A stretch of DNA of 64,000 nucleotides, taken from contig NZ_JACHGU010000002.1 in the NCBI RefSeq assembly GCF_014202435.1, positions 124,001 to 188,000 on the forward strand, given 5' to 3'. The notes under the pieces were generated by a model. That model was not told the DNA's origin, searched no databases, and saw only the letters and a program-made list of their open reading frames with translations. Below, one piece after another: positions 16,980 through 28,496 of this stretch. The stretch is from Pseudoxanthomonas broegbernensis. Lineage in GTDB: Bacteria > Pseudomonadota > Gammaproteobacteria > Xanthomonadales > Xanthomonadaceae. The position numbers and the translations under genes were made by a program. Each line of letters opens with the position of its first letter. The first letter of the stretch is position 1.

Positions 16980-18245
16980 TCACTCCAGCGCGGGCGTTGT
17001 CCAGTCGCGGTGGCGCTCCAGTTCGCCGCTGGCCGGGTCCGCGGCGATGATCGACAGGTCGTCGGCCGTCGCATGCAGCAGGTGCCTGCGGAGGGCGTTG
17101 CGGGCCGGGGCGTCCCATTCCGGGCGCCAGGCGCAGTGGGTGCCGTCCTGCACCGCGGAGTAGTAGCCGAGGTTGCCCGCCGCGCCGAGCGCCTTGTAGA
17201 TCTCGGCACCGGCCAATGCGCTGAGGTGGCCGGAGCGCGCGCCGAGCCAGGCCACGTGCGGGTTGTCCAGGATCAGCAGGCCGCGCGGCGCGACCAGGCC
17301 CAGCACCTCGTGCTGGTCGATGGCCAGCCGATCGACCGCGCCGGTGAAGGCGCCGAACGCATCGCCCAGCCACGGCTGCTCGCCGTAGGCGCTGTGCGGG
17401 GGCTGGGCGCCTTCGCCTTCGCCGCCGCCACGCCACGTCGGGACGCCGCCTGCGCCGGATTCGATGGGGATGGTCAAGGCCACGCGCTGGTCGAACGCGC
17501 CGGCCGCCAGCGCGCCCTTGCCCAGTCGCGAGCAGCCGGCGACGGCGATGGCGTCGGCGCTCAGGATGCGCTGGTCCGAGCCGGCGATGACGTCGATGAT
17601 GCGGCTCACGCCCCATGCCCAGGCCATCAGGCTGCCGGTGGACTGCACGTCCGGTCCGTAGAGTTCGAAGAACGCGCCTTGCCGGTCGCGGCTCTGGCCG
17701 GTTTCCGCGCCGATCTGCGTGGGCAGGTAGTCGATGCGGGCCACGCCTTCCTCGGCCAGCAGCCGGCCGTCCACGCCGGCGACGCCGCCCACGACGATCA
17801 TCGCCGGATGGGGGCCTGGCCCCGCAGGCAGGCTGAGCTTCGCGCTGAAGGTCACCTGGCGGCCGCCATGGGAGACGGCGACGTCGATCCGGTCGCCGTT
17901 GATCGTGCCGGTGACCCGCTCCGGTTCCGGGCCCTTCCAGCCATAGACCTGGGCCTCGGCGGCCTTGAGGATCTCCTGCCGCCGGCAGCGCCAGTCCGCC
18001 CGCGTCGCCACCGCCGTGCCATCGGCCCTGGCGAAGGGATCGGGAAGGCGCGGATGGGATGCCGCGGCGGGCATGCCGACTTCGCAGTCCTGGCCACGGT
18101 TCTCGACGAACTCGCTCGCCGGGCCCGTGGGGCCCGCGACGTTCGGGGGTGCGGCCTGCGCGCCGCCCACGGCGGCGAGCGCCGGCGATGCCAGGGCGCA
18201 CAGGAGCGCGAGCGGGACGAGGCGGAACGGGAAGGCGATGTGCAT
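16980..18245 (-). CDS. CE15-family glucuronoyl methylesterase
   Basis: A 421-residue secreted serine esterase of carbohydrate esterase family 15, which cuts ester bonds between glucuronic acid side chains of xylan and lignin alcohols. The signal peptide is MHIAFPFRLVPLALLCALAS..., likely cut after ALA. The nucleophile motif is GCSRLGKGA (S239), the acidic residue lies in PIESGAGG (E262), and the catalytic histidine in DGTHCAW (H370). QVYGWKGPEP near residue 100 is also typical. The ATG at 18245 has AGGA six bases upstream. It is plausible that it works with the GH43 and GH127 enzymes 5 kb away on glucuronoarabinoxylan, although it is not in their operon. Confidence 0.87.
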   Translation of the reverse strand: MHIAFPFRLVPLALLCALASPALAAVGGAQAAPPNVAGPTGPASEFVENRGQDCEVGMPAAASHPRLPDPFARADGTAVATRADWRCRRQEILKAAEAQVYGWKGPEPERVTGTINGDRIDVAVSHGGRQVTFSAKLSLPAGPGPHPAMIVVGGVAGVDGRLLAEEGVARIDYLPTQIGAETGQSRDRQGAFFELYGPDVQSTGSLMAWAWGVSRIIDVIAGSDQRILSADAIAVAGCSRLGKGALAAGAFDQRVALTIPIESGAGGVPTWRGGGEGEGAQPPHSAYGEQPWLGDAFGAFTGAVDRLAIDQHEVLGLVAPRGLLILDNPHVAWLGARSGHLSALAGAEIYKALGAAGNLGYYSAVQDGTHCAWRPEWDAPARNALRRHLLHATADDLSIIAADPASGELERHRDWTTPALE

Positions 18246-18576
18246 GGGACGTCCTGGCGGCAGTCGCCGCCGATCATGCCAGCATGCGCACGGCGTCGGC
18301 CAGGCGCTCCGCCGCGACGAGGCGGTGGCCGGGTCGGGGTCGGCTACCGGCATCTTCGCGCCGCGCAGCAACGGCATCGGTTCCTCGCGGCGCGCCGGGT
18401 CCAGCGTTGATGACGCTGCTTCGGCAGGCACGCGCGCCCGCTGCGCCTCGCCGCCCCACGTGGAACGGAAGAAAACGGACGGTCTTCAATGGGCGCGCAA
18501 ATCCGCCGCAGGCCGATGCGGGGGGCGGGACGCGCCGATGATGCCTCAGCGCCGATCCTTGCCCGGGCGGGGCGGA
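18246..18576. other. Gene-free stretch between S1/P1 nuclease and CE15 genes
   Basis: 331 bp with no convincing reading frame on either strand. It must contain the CE15 promoter on the minus strand, but I could not identify confident hexamers or a terminator for the nuclease gene. Confidence 0.4.
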
Positions 18577-20678
<2,102 letters not shown>

Positions 20679-20712
20679 CAGAGCCCGGCGGAAGCCATGC
20701 ATCGGTAATGCG

Positions 20713-20744
20713 AAGGCGCTCCTCACGGGGCGCCTTTCGCTTTT
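20713..20744 (+). terminator. Terminator after gap
   Basis: AAGGCGC and GCGCCTT form a seven-bp stem around a ten-base loop, followed by TCGC and TTTT, 35 bp after the gap stop. Confidence 0.7.
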
Positions 20745-20806
20745 CCAGGGAGCCGGCTTGCCGGCGAGCATCGGCAGGAAGCCGTCCGCGGCAAGCCGGC
20801 TCCTGG
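20745..20806. repeat. Long imperfect inverted repeat (REP-like)
   Basis: CCAGGGAGCCGGCTTGCCG (20745-20763) faces CGGCAAGCCGGCTCCTGG (20789-20806), complementary except for one bulged base, around a 25-base spacer. It begins right after the gap terminator. Size and composition resemble REP-type intergenic elements of this family; a single copy was seen here. Confidence 0.55.
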
Positions 20807-20949
20807 GGGGGAGCGGACACCGATGGGTACCCAGGGCGCGGCAAGACCGGCGTCTTGCAAAGCGGACGCGCATCGTCGACGCTGCGCGCGCCGGGCCGAC
20901 GTGCCGCGCCGGCGACCCTCGCTGCGGTACTGACGGAACGGGACGGGGA

Positions 20950-23796
20950 ATGGACGGAATCGTTGGATTGCTGGTGTTGCTGGGCCTGGCGCTGCTGGCC
21001 ATGCCGGTGCTGCTGGTCGTGGCGCTGGTCTCGCTGGCCGGGCTGAAGCGGCGCGTTGCCGCGCTGGAAGCCGTGCTGGCCGTACCGCGGCAGGCACCGG
21101 CCCAAGCGCGGCCGGTTGCCCCGTCGCGGGCCGCGGCCAGCGCTCCGGCCGTGCGCACCGCACCGGCCGCGGAAGAAGTGGACGGACCGACCCTGGGCGA
21201 GCTGATGCATGCACGCGCCGCGCCGGCGCAGTCGTCGCCGGCCGTACCGCCCGAGGCCGCGCCGTCCGCCCCCGTACCCGTGCCATCTCCCGCTCCCGCG
21301 CCGGTTTCCACGACGCCCGCAGCTCCCGCGCCGGCATCGCCGCCGCCACTGCCGGCCGCCGCCCGCGCCGCCGCGGGGGAAGGCGCCTCCGGGCGCGAGA
21401 CCGCGCCCGGCGCGGCGACCGCTGCGCCACCACCGGGCCGCCGCCCGCCGGACGCCGGCACGCCGGACCCCGCCGGCGCGGTGCTGCGGATGGTCAAGCG
21501 CTGGTTCACCGTCGGCAACGTGCCGGTCAAGATCGGCATGCTGGTGCTGCTGGCCGGCGTGGCCGCGCTGCTCAAGTACGCCAGCGACCAGGGCCTGTTC
21601 GTGCTGCCGATGGAACTGCGCCTGGCCGGCGTGGCCGTGGTGGCGGTCGCCGCGCTGGCCTTCGCCTGGCGCAAGCGCGACAGCAACCGCGCCTTCGCGC
21701 TCAGCCTGCAGGGCGGTGCCATCGGCGCGCTGCTGCTGACGGTGTTCGCCGCGTTCAAGCTGTATGGAATCCTGCCGGCGGGCGCTGCGTTCGCGCTGAG
21801 CGTGCTGCTGGTGGCCGGCATGGGCATGCTGGCGGTGCTGCAGGATGCCAAGGCGCTGGCGGTGTTCGCGCTGCTGGCCGGCTTCCTGGCGCCGGTCTGG
21901 CTGTCCACCGGCAGCGGCAACCACGTGGCGCTGTTCTCGTACTACGCGCTGTTGAACGCGGCGATCGTGGCCATCGCCTGGTTCAAGGCGTGGCGCATCC
22001 TCAACTTGCTCGGCTTCGCGTTCACCTTCGGCATCGGCGTGCTGTGGGGCGTGCTCGGCTACACGCCGGAGAAGTACGCCACCGCGCAGCCGTTCCTGCT
22101 GCTGTTCTTCGCCTTCTACCTGGCCGTGCCGATCCTGTTCGCGCGGCGACGGCCGGAGGGACGCCGTGGCCTGGTCGATGGTTGCCTGGTGTTCGGCACG
22201 CCGCTGGTCGCCTTCGCCCTGCAGGCCGGGCTGCTGGAGGGCCGCTTCGTCGACGGTAGCCGGGTCCCGCTGGCGCTGTGCGCACTGGGCCTGGGCGCGG
22301 TGTACGCGGCGCTGGCCTGGCTCTTCCGCCGCCGCGCCGGCTACGCGCTGCTGTGCGACGCGTACGCGATCCTGGCGGTGGGCTTCGCCACCCTGGCGGT
22401 GCCGCTGGCGCTGTCGGCGCGGGTCACGGCCAGCGTGTTCGCGCTGGAAGGCGCGGGCCTGGTGTGGCTGGGCCTGCGCGGGCAGCGCTGGTGGCCGAAG
22501 CTGGCCGGCACGGCGCTGCAACTGCTGGCGGCCTGCGCGCTGCTAGTGGGGCTGGACGGTGCCGGCGCCGATGCGCGCGCGCTGTTCAACCCCACCGCGA
22601 TGGGCCTGCTGCTGCTCGCGCTCGCCGGCCTGGCCAGTGCCTGGGCCGCGCGCGCGCATGGGGAGAACGGCGGCGCGCTGGCCTTCTACCTGTGGGGCCT
22701 GACGTGGTGGACGGGCAACGGCCTGCACGAGGTGGCGCGCTTCGTCGATGCCGATGCCCGGGCCGATGCCTTGGTCGTGTTCGCCGCCTTCACCGGCTGG
22801 CTCGTGGCCGAAGTGCAGCGCCGCCATCCGGCGCGCGTGCTGGCGCTGACGGTGTTCGCCGCCTTCGCGGCGGCGATGCCGCTGGCGCTGTGGCAGGACG
22901 CGGCGCACGTCCATCCCTTCGGCGGCGGCTATGGCGCGCTGTCGTGGGTCGTGTTCGCCGTGCTTGGCCTGCGCAGCCTGCTGTGCCTGCGCGAGGACCG
23001 CAGCGGGGGTGCGGGTGCCGCGCAGTTCGCATGGTGGCTGCTGTGGCCGCTGGTGTCGTCGCTGTGGGCGTATTGGCTGGCCGGGCATTTCGGGCTGGCG
23101 CAGGGCTGGCATCTGGCCCTGGCGGCGCTGCCGTGGCTGGCGCTGGTTGCGCTGGCGTTGCGGTGTTGGCCATGGCTGGCGTTCCCGCGGGCGCAGGAGG
23201 CGGCCGATCCGCTGCGCCAGCCGTTGTTGTGGGCGGCCTTCGCGGTGATCGCCGCGGGCTGGCTGTTGGCTTTGCCGCAGGCCGCGCCGTCCGCGCCGTT
23301 GCCCTGGTTGCCGCTGCTCAATCCGGCCGAGATCGCGCAAGGGCTGGCGCTGGTGCTGGGCGCGGCCTGGCTGTGGTCGGGCCGGGCATCGCCGGAAGCG
23401 GCGCGATGGCGCAGCGGCATCGTCGCGCTCGGCGGCTTCGTGCTGCTGACCGTGAGCACGCTGCATACCGTGCATCACTGGGGCGGCATCGCATGGACGC
23501 CGTCGCTGCTGTCCACCAGCCTGGCCCAGACCAGCCTGACCGTGGTCTGGAGCGTCCTGGGCGTGATCGGCTGGATCGTCGGTTCCCGGCGCGGCCGGCG
23601 TGGCCTGTGGCTGGCCGGCGCGCTGCTGATGGGCGTGGTCCTGGCCAAGCTGGTCCTGGTCGACCGCCAGCACCTGGGCAACCTGCTGGGCATCGTTTCG
23701 TTCATCGCCTACGGCGTGCTGTGCACCATCGTCGGCTACCTGGCGCCCGCGCCGCCCCGGGCGCCGTCGGCCGCTGCGGAGGGGGTGCGGGCATGA
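20950..23796 (+). CDS. DUF2339 multi-pass membrane protein
   Basis: A 948-residue integral membrane protein. One N-terminal helix (5-27), a short coiled segment (GLKRRVAALEAVL) and a roughly 130-residue Ala/Pro-rich linker lead into the DUF2339 core, which starts near VKRWFTVGNVPVKIGMLVLLAGVAALLKYASDQG and runs as about 25 hydrophobic helices to the C-terminus. The family is widespread in Gram-negatives; its function is unknown. The ATG at 20950 follows GGGGA. The stop overlaps the DUF3999 start as ATGA, a pairing frequently seen, suggesting the two proteins act together in the envelope. Confidence 0.87.
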   Translation: MDGIVGLLVLLGLALLAMPVLLVVALVSLAGLKRRVAALEAVLAVPRQAPAQARPVAPSRAAASAPAVRTAPAAEEVDGPTLGELMHARAAPAQSSPAVPPEAAPSAPVPVPSPAPAPVSTTPAAPAPASPPPLPAAARAAAGEGASGRETAPGAATAAPPPGRRPPDAGTPDPAGAVLRMVKRWFTVGNVPVKIGMLVLLAGVAALLKYASDQGLFVLPMELRLAGVAVVAVAALAFAWRKRDSNRAFALSLQGGAIGALLLTVFAAFKLYGILPAGAAFALSVLLVAGMGMLAVLQDAKALAVFALLAGFLAPVWLSTGSGNHVALFSYYALLNAAIVAIAWFKAWRILNLLGFAFTFGIGVLWGVLGYTPEKYATAQPFLLLFFAFYLAVPILFARRRPEGRRGLVDGCLVFGTPLVAFALQAGLLEGRFVDGSRVPLALCALGLGAVYAALAWLFRRRAGYALLCDAYAILAVGFATLAVPLALSARVTASVFALEGAGLVWLGLRGQRWWPKLAGTALQLLAACALLVGLDGAGADARALFNPTAMGLLLLALAGLASAWAARAHGENGGALAFYLWGLTWWTGNGLHEVARFVDADARADALVVFAAFTGWLVAEVQRRHPARVLALTVFAAFAAAMPLALWQDAAHVHPFGGGYGALSWVVFAVLGLRSLLCLREDRSGGAGAAQFAWWLLWPLVSSLWAYWLAGHFGLAQGWHLALAALPWLALVALALRCWPWLAFPRAQEAADPLRQPLLWAAFAVIAAGWLLALPQAAPSAPLPWLPLLNPAEIAQGLALVLGAAWLWSGRASPEAARWRSGIVALGGFVLLTVSTLHTVHHWGGIAWTPSLLSTSLAQTSLTVVWSVLGVIGWIVGSRRGRRGLWLAGALLMGVVLAKLVLVDRQHLGNLLGIVSFIAYGVLCTIVGYLAPAPPRAPSAAAEGVRA

Positions 23797-25157
23797 ACAG
23801 GGCCGTCTGGATGTGCCTGTTGCTGTTGCCGTCGCTGGCCATGGCCAGCGCGCGCGAACAGTACGCGCGGCAGTGGCCGTTGACGCCGGGCCAGGCCGAT
23901 GCCGGCGCCTATCGCGTGGTGCTGGACGAAGGCGTCTATCGCAGCGCCGCACAGGCGTCGCTGCGCGACCTGGAGGTGTTCAACGCCGAGGGCCAGGCGC
24001 TGCCTGCGGCGCTGCTGTCGCCCACGCAGCCGCTGGCGCAGCCGCCGCGCACGCTGGCGCTGCCGTGGTTCGCGTTGCCGGCGGCCGATGCGGTGGCCGG
24101 CGGCGGCGACATCCGCCTGATCGCGGAGCGTGGCGAGGACGGCGGCATCCTGCGGGTCGAGGCCGGCATCGCGGGGCGCAGCGTATCGGCCGGGGGGCAA
24201 TGGCTGGTCGACGCCAGCCGCCTGCGCGAGCCGGTGCGCGCGCTGCTGCTGGAATGGGAGGCGCCCGCGCAGCCGCTGCAGGCCGGCTACCGGGTGGAAG
24301 GCAGCGACGACCTGCGCCGCTGGCGCACGCTCAATCCCGGCACCACCCTGCTGGACCTGCAGCGCGAAGGTCAGCGCCTGCGCCAGGACCGCATCGCCCT
24401 GGATGGCCAGGCGCGCTACCTGCGCCTGCTGCCGCTGCACTCGGGCACGGCGCCGGTGCTCAGCGGGGTGGCGGCCGAACTGGCGCCGCCGGCGCCACAG
24501 CAACAATGGCATTGGCAGGAGATCGCCGGTGAACGGCGCAGCGAGGGCGGGCGCGAATACTTCGACTTCGTCTTGCCGGGCCGCTTCCCGGTGGAGCGGG
24601 CCGACGTGCAGTTGCCCGGCAACAACGCGGTCGAGTGGACCCTGCACAGTCGCGAGGACGACGGCGCTTCATGGGCCTGGCGCGCGGGGCCGTGGATGGC
24701 CTACCAGGTGGGTGCCGGCGCGGAGGCGGCCAGCCGCTCGGCGCCCAAGGCCCTGGTCTCTCCCGTGCGCGACCGCCACTGGCGGCTGACCGCCGCCACC
24801 CCGCTCGGCGCGGCGGAGCCGGTATTGCGCCTGGGCTACCAGCCGGAGGTGGTGGTGTTCCTGGCCCAGGGCACGCCGCCGTACGCACTGGCTGCCGGCA
24901 GCGCCAGCGCGCAGCGCGCCGATACGCCGATCCCGGCGCTGCTGGAGGCGCTGCGTCGCCAGCGCGGCATCGACTGGCAGCCGGCGCCCGCCTACCTGGC
25001 CGATGCGCCCGAGGAACTGGCTGGCGAGCACGCATTGCGCGCGCAGCGGACCTACGACTGGAAGGCCTGGCTGCTGTGGTCGCTGCTGGTCGGCGGCGCG
25101 CTGGCCGTGGCCGCGCTGGGCCTGAGCCTGCTGCGCCAACGGCCGCCACCGGGCTGA
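23793..25157 (+). CDS. DUF3999 exported membrane-anchored protein
   Basis: A 454-residue protein with a short signal peptide (AVWMCLLLLPSLAMASA), a large beta-rich periplasmic part, and one C-terminal transmembrane helix (about 424-443, WLLWSLLVGGALAVAALGLSLL) with a short basic tail. Segments such as YRVVLDEGVYRSAAQASLRDLEVFN and LEWEAPAQPLQAGYRVEGSDDLRRWR (discoidin-like) fit DUF3999. Function is unknown. Translation is coupled to the DUF2339 gene by an ATGA overlap, implying stoichiometric production; a complex with that protein is inference. Confidence 0.85.
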   Translation: MNRAVWMCLLLLPSLAMASAREQYARQWPLTPGQADAGAYRVVLDEGVYRSAAQASLRDLEVFNAEGQALPAALLSPTQPLAQPPRTLALPWFALPAADAVAGGGDIRLIAERGEDGGILRVEAGIAGRSVSAGGQWLVDASRLREPVRALLLEWEAPAQPLQAGYRVEGSDDLRRWRTLNPGTTLLDLQREGQRLRQDRIALDGQARYLRLLPLHSGTAPVLSGVAAELAPPAPQQQWHWQEIAGERRSEGGREYFDFVLPGRFPVERADVQLPGNNAVEWTLHSREDDGASWAWRAGPWMAYQVGAGAEAASRSAPKALVSPVRDRHWRLTAATPLGAAEPVLRLGYQPEVVVFLAQGTPPYALAAGSASAQRADTPIPALLEALRRQRGIDWQPAPAYLADAPEELAGEHALRAQRTYDWKAWLLWSLLVGGALAVAALGLSLLRQRPPPG

Positions 25158-25474
25158 GGCTGCTCTGCCGGTGCCCTCGCCGGTGCGAGCCGGTGCATCG
25201 ACGCCATCATCGGCTTCCACCTGACGGGTCGGTGTCCGCGGCTGGCCCGTTCCGCCGCGCCACGCTTGTCGTTGGCGGGATATTCCTGCCGACCGTTGCG
25301 GCGGACACCATCGTCGCCGCCGGCCCGGTTTGCCGCATCGCCGGCCAGCCCTGAAAATGCACCGTCCGCTGCACCGGACCATCCGGTTGCAGCCCGCCTT
25401 CGCGCAGGGCCCGGCCACGATGCCGGCGCGGCGCGGGATGCTTTCCTCCTTTCCCCCTCGATGAGAATGAACCA
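25158..25474. other. Gene-free stretch before pgk
   Basis: 317 bp without a credible gene. It should carry the pgk promoter; I saw no confident -35/-10 pair and no terminator with a T-tract for the DUF3999 gene. A short dyad (CACCGTCCG...CGGACCATCCGG near 25362-25390) is the only visible structure. Confidence 0.4.
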
Positions 25475-26650
25475 ATGACGATCCTGCGGATGACCGACCT
25501 CGACCTGTCCGGCAAGCGCGTGCTGATCCGGCAGGACCTCAACGTCCCGCTGGAGGACGGCCGCATCACCTCCGAGCAGCGCATCACCGCCTCGGTGCCC
25601 ACGCTCAGGCTGGCGCTGGAGCAGGGCGCGGCGGTGATGGTCGCCTCGCACCTGGGCCGGCCGAAGGAAGGCGCGTGGAGCCAGGCCGACTCGCTGGCGC
25701 CGGTGGCCGCGCGGCTGTCGCAGTTGCTGGGCGTGGAGGTACCGCTGGTGCGCGATTGGGTGGACGGCGTGGACGTGCGGCCCGGCCAGGTCGTGCTGCT
25801 GGAGAATTGCCGCATGAACGTGGGCGAGGGCAAGGACGACGAGGCGCTGTCGCGGAAGTACGCGGCCCTGTGCGACGTGTTCGTGATGGACGCCTTCGGC
25901 ACCGCGCACCGCGCCCAGGCCTCCACCCACGGCGTCATCCGCTTCGCCCCGGTCGCCGCCGGTGGCCCGCTGCTGATGGCCGAACTCGATGCGCTGGACA
26001 AGGCGCTGGCCGAGCCGGCCCGCCCGCTGCTGGCCATCGTGGCCGGCAGCAAGGTATCCACCAAGCTGGAACTGCTGACCAGCCTGGTCGGCAAGGTCGA
26101 CCAACTGATCGTCGGCGGCGGCATCGCCAATACCTTCATCGCCGCGGCCGGCCATGGCGTGGGCAAGTCGCTGTACGAGGCCGACCTGCTCGACACCGCG
26201 AGGAAGATCGACGCCGATGCCCAGGCGCGCGGCGCGCAGATCCCGCTGCCGACGGACGTGGTGGTGGCGGCCGAGTTCAAGGCCGACTCGCCGGCCTCGG
26301 TGAGGCCGGTCGACGCGGTGGGCACCGAGGACATGATTTTGGACATCGGCCCGCAGACCGCGCAGCGCTACGCCGAGCTGATCGCGGCCGCCGGCACGGT
26401 GGTGTGGAACGGCCCGGTGGGCGTGTTCGAGTTCGACGCCTTCGGCAAGGGCACCGAGACCCTGGCGCGCGCGATCGCCGGCTCGAAGGCGTTTTCCATC
26501 GCCGGCGGCGGCGACACCCTGGCCGCGGTGGACAAGTACGGCATCGCCGGCCAGGTGAGCTACATCTCCACCGGCGGCGGTGCGTTCCTGGAGTTTCTGG
26601 AGGGCAAGACCCTGCCGGCCGTGGCGGCGCTGGAGGCGCGTGGCGGCTGA
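25475..26650 (+). CDS. pgk: Phosphoglycerate kinase
   Basis: A full-length 391-residue glycolytic kinase converting 1,3-bisphosphoglycerate and ADP to 3-phosphoglycerate and ATP. Recognisable are [19 protein letters not shown] (substrate arginine and signature), [19 protein letters not shown], the hinge segment ending in [11 protein letters not shown], and the nucleotide-binding [13 protein letters not shown] with GGGDTLAAV. It ends with [19 protein letters not shown] as usual. It is convergent with rnk; a GC-rich dyad between them probably ends both transcripts. Confidence 0.97.
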   Translation: MTILRMTDLDLSGKRVLIRQDLNVPLEDGRITSEQRITASVPTLRLALEQGAAVMVASHLGRPKEGAWSQADSLAPVAARLSQLLGVEVPLVRDWVDGVDVRPGQVVLLENCRMNVGEGKDDEALSRKYAALCDVFVMDAFGTAHRAQASTHGVIRFAPVAAGGPLLMAELDALDKALAEPARPLLAIVAGSKVSTKLELLTSLVGKVDQLIVGGGIANTFIAAAGHGVGKSLYEADLLDTARKIDADAQARGAQIPLPTDVVVAAEFKADSPASVRPVDAVGTEDMILDIGPQTAQRYAELIAAAGTVVWNGPVGVFEFDAFGKGTETLARAIAGSKAFSIAGGGDTLAAVDKYGIAGQVSYISTGGGAFLEFLEGKTLPAVAALEARGG

Positions 26651-26705
26651 GGCCGTGACGGGAGCGTCGCGCTCCTAGCGGGTGCGGCCATGTGGTGGGG
26701 ATGGG

Positions 26706-26724
26706 CCGGCGCATGGCGCGCCGG
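26706..26724. terminator. Dyad between convergent pgk and rnk
   Basis: CCGGCGC/GCGCCGG with a five-base loop, eight bases before the rnk stop. A second hairpin (GGAGCG-TCG-CGCTCC, 26661-26675) lies closer to pgk. Neither has a T-tract, so termination is inferred from position. Confidence 0.4.
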
Positions 26725-26732
26725 CCTCCGGA

Positions 26733-27164
26733 TCAGCGGTGCAGGTCGCCGGCCGCCTCGGGCTGGTAGCGCACGGCCTTGACCTGGAGCTTGAGCGGGC
26801 GGCCGCCCGGCGCCTGCCAGTCGATGGTCTGGCCGACCGACAGGCCCAGTAGGGCGCTGCCGACCGGGGCCAGGACCGACACGCGGCCCTTCTCCACGTC
26901 CGCTTCGTTCGGATAGACCAGGGTCAGCACGTGTTGCTCGCCGGTGGCGGCGTCCTCGCACTCGACCTGGGAGTGCATGGTGACCACGTTGGCGGGCATC
27001 TGCTCCGGGGGCAGCACCTCGGCGCGGTTCAACTCGTCCATCAGCGCGAGCGCGGCCGGATGGCGGCTCAGCACCGGGGAGTCGAGCAGGGCCTCGAGCC
27101 GCGCCATGTCGCGGCTGGAGATGATCAGTGAAGGGGGCAGGCCGCTGACGGACTGGGTGGACAT
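26733..27164 (-). CDS. rnk: Rnk, nucleoside diphosphate kinase regulator
   Basis: A 143-residue protein of the GreA/GreB-like Rnk family, which contacts RNA polymerase through a short coiled coil and was named for its effect on nucleoside diphosphate kinase. The N-terminal helix pair (SSRDMARLEALLDSPVL...HPAALALMDELNRAEVLPPEQMP) and the FKBP-like C-terminal domain (TLVYPNEADVEKGRVSVLAPVGSALLGLSVGQTIDW) are both clear. The ATG at 27164 follows GAGGAA at a good distance; an in-frame upstream start would add a basic leader. Separated from oxyR by that gene's terminator. Confidence 0.93.
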   Translation of the reverse strand: MSTQSVSGLPPSLIISSRDMARLEALLDSPVLSRHPAALALMDELNRAEVLPPEQMPANVVTMHSQVECEDAATGEQHVLTLVYPNEADVEKGRVSVLAPVGSALLGLSVGQTIDWQAPGGRPLKLQVKAVRYQPEAAGDLHR

Positions 27165-27207
27165 GGGTGTTCCTCGGGTTGTCGGTGCGCGGCGGGCGCG
27201 CATGAAG

Positions 27208-27235
27208 AAAAAGGCGGCGCGTCTCCGCATCCGCC
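27208..27235 (-). terminator. Rho-independent terminator after oxyR
   Basis: On the minus strand GGCGG...CCGCC encloses an inner GCG-GAGA-CGC stem and is followed directly by TTTTT, 61 bases past the oxyR stop. Confidence 0.75.
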
Positions 27236-27296
27236 TAGGGTCAATGACTATGGGAGAAACGTAGCCCGGAATGCGATCCGGTTCAACTGGGGCCGT

Positions 27297-28250
27297 TCAG
27301 GCCGGTGATGGGACGACCGGGGGTGGCGGCGGGGCGGATGCGGCCGGGGCGGTTTCCAGCAGGCCGGCCGGCAGGTTGCGGAAGACCTGGGCCAGGCGCG
27401 CCAGGAAGCCGGCCATGGCCGAGCTGCGCCGCCAGCACATGGCGATGCTGCGGCTGGGCGGGGTGCCCGAGAAATGCAGCAGGTGGACGTTTTCCGAGCA
27501 GGCCACCGGCGGCTTGACCGCCAGCGCCGGCAGCAGGGTGGCGCCGACGTTGGCGGCGACCATGTGCCGCAGCGTCTCCAGGCTGGTGGCGCGGAAGCCG
27601 GTCTTCTCCTGGGCCCCGGACAGGCGGCACACGTCCAGGGCCTGCTCGCGCAGGCAGTGGCCGTCCTCCAGCAGCAGCAGCGGCTGTTCCATCAGTTCGT
27701 CCAGGGTGAGGGTGCGGCGGCCGGCCAGCAGGTGGTTTTCCGGCACCGCCAGGACGAAGGGTTCCTCGAACAGGAACTCGGTGTGCAACTGCTCGTCGTG
27801 CACCGGCAGGGCCAGCAGGACCGCATCGAGCTTGCCCTCGCGCAGGCGGGTCAGCAGCTCGTCGCTCTTTTCCTCCACCAGCAGCAGTTCCAACTGCGGG
27901 AAGCGGGCGCGCATCTGCGGGATCACGTGCGGCAGCAGGTAGGGCGCCAGGGTGGGGAAGATGCCCAGGCGCACGGTGCCGGCCTCCGGGTCCTGGCTGC
28001 GGCGGGCGGCCTCCTTCATCTGCTCGACCTCGGCGATGATCCGCCGCGCGCGCTCGGCGGCCTCGCGGCCGGCCGGGGTCAGCATCACCTTGCGCGGCGC
28101 GCGCTCGACCAGCGGCACGCCCAGTTCCTCCTCCAGCTTCCTGACCTGGGTGGAGAGCGTGGGCTGGCTGACGAAGCAGGCCGCCGCGGCGCGGCCGAAA
28201 TGCCGGTGGTCGGCCAGCGCCAGCAGGTATTTGAGATCGCGCAGGTTCAT
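27297..28250 (-). CDS. oxyR: OxyR, peroxide-sensing LysR-type regulator
   Basis: A 317-residue LysR-family activator that senses hydrogen peroxide by disulphide formation. The N-terminal winged helix reads NLRDLKYLLALADHRHFGRAA...SQPTLSTQVRKLE, and the sensing cysteines sit exactly where expected: C199 in EDGHCLREQ and C208 in ALDVC. The Pro/Ala-rich tail after residue 300 is extra. The ATG at 28250 has AGGAGGG upstream. Position downstream of ahpC-ahpF matches the ahpC/ahpF/oxyR order known in Xanthomonas, but the orfX that follows there is absent; rnk comes next. A weak promoter-like pair (TTGTAC-N16-TACAGT, 28338-28365, minus strand) lies in the 246-bp gap upstream. Confidence 0.95.
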   Translation of the reverse strand: MNLRDLKYLLALADHRHFGRAAAACFVSQPTLSTQVRKLEEELGVPLVERAPRKVMLTPAGREAAERARRIIAEVEQMKEAARRSQDPEAGTVRLGIFPTLAPYLLPHVIPQMRARFPQLELLLVEEKSDELLTRLREGKLDAVLLALPVHDEQLHTEFLFEEPFVLAVPENHLLAGRRTLTLDELMEQPLLLLEDGHCLREQALDVCRLSGAQEKTGFRATSLETLRHMVAANVGATLLPALAVKPPVACSENVHLLHFSGTPPSRSIAMCWRRSSAMAGFLARLAQVFRNLPAGLLETAPAASAPPPPPVVPSPA

Positions 28251-28451
28251 GGCAGCTTCCCTCCTGGAACCGTTGGCTGGCGCAGGGCGTGGGCATGCCC
28301 CAGGCACATGTCGTTCTTGACGTGTAGGCGCGGCTCCACTGTACGTGCGTTTGCGATGGGTACAAGCCCGGCTGGGGCTCGGAGAACCGCTAGGCGCGCC
28401 GTCCTGTTCCGGCATGCGCGGGCCTGGGTGCGCGGGAACCCGCATCCGGGC

Positions 28452-28468
28452 GGGTGCGGACCGCACCC
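28452..28468 (-). terminator. Hairpin after ahpF
   Basis: GGGTGCGG-A-CCGCACCC, an eight-bp perfect dyad, lies 28 bases beyond the ahpF stop. It has no T-tract. It would partly insulate oxyR from the ahp transcript. Confidence 0.5.
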
Positions 28469-28496
28469 GGCCTGCGCCCTTGCCCCGGCCGCCGCC

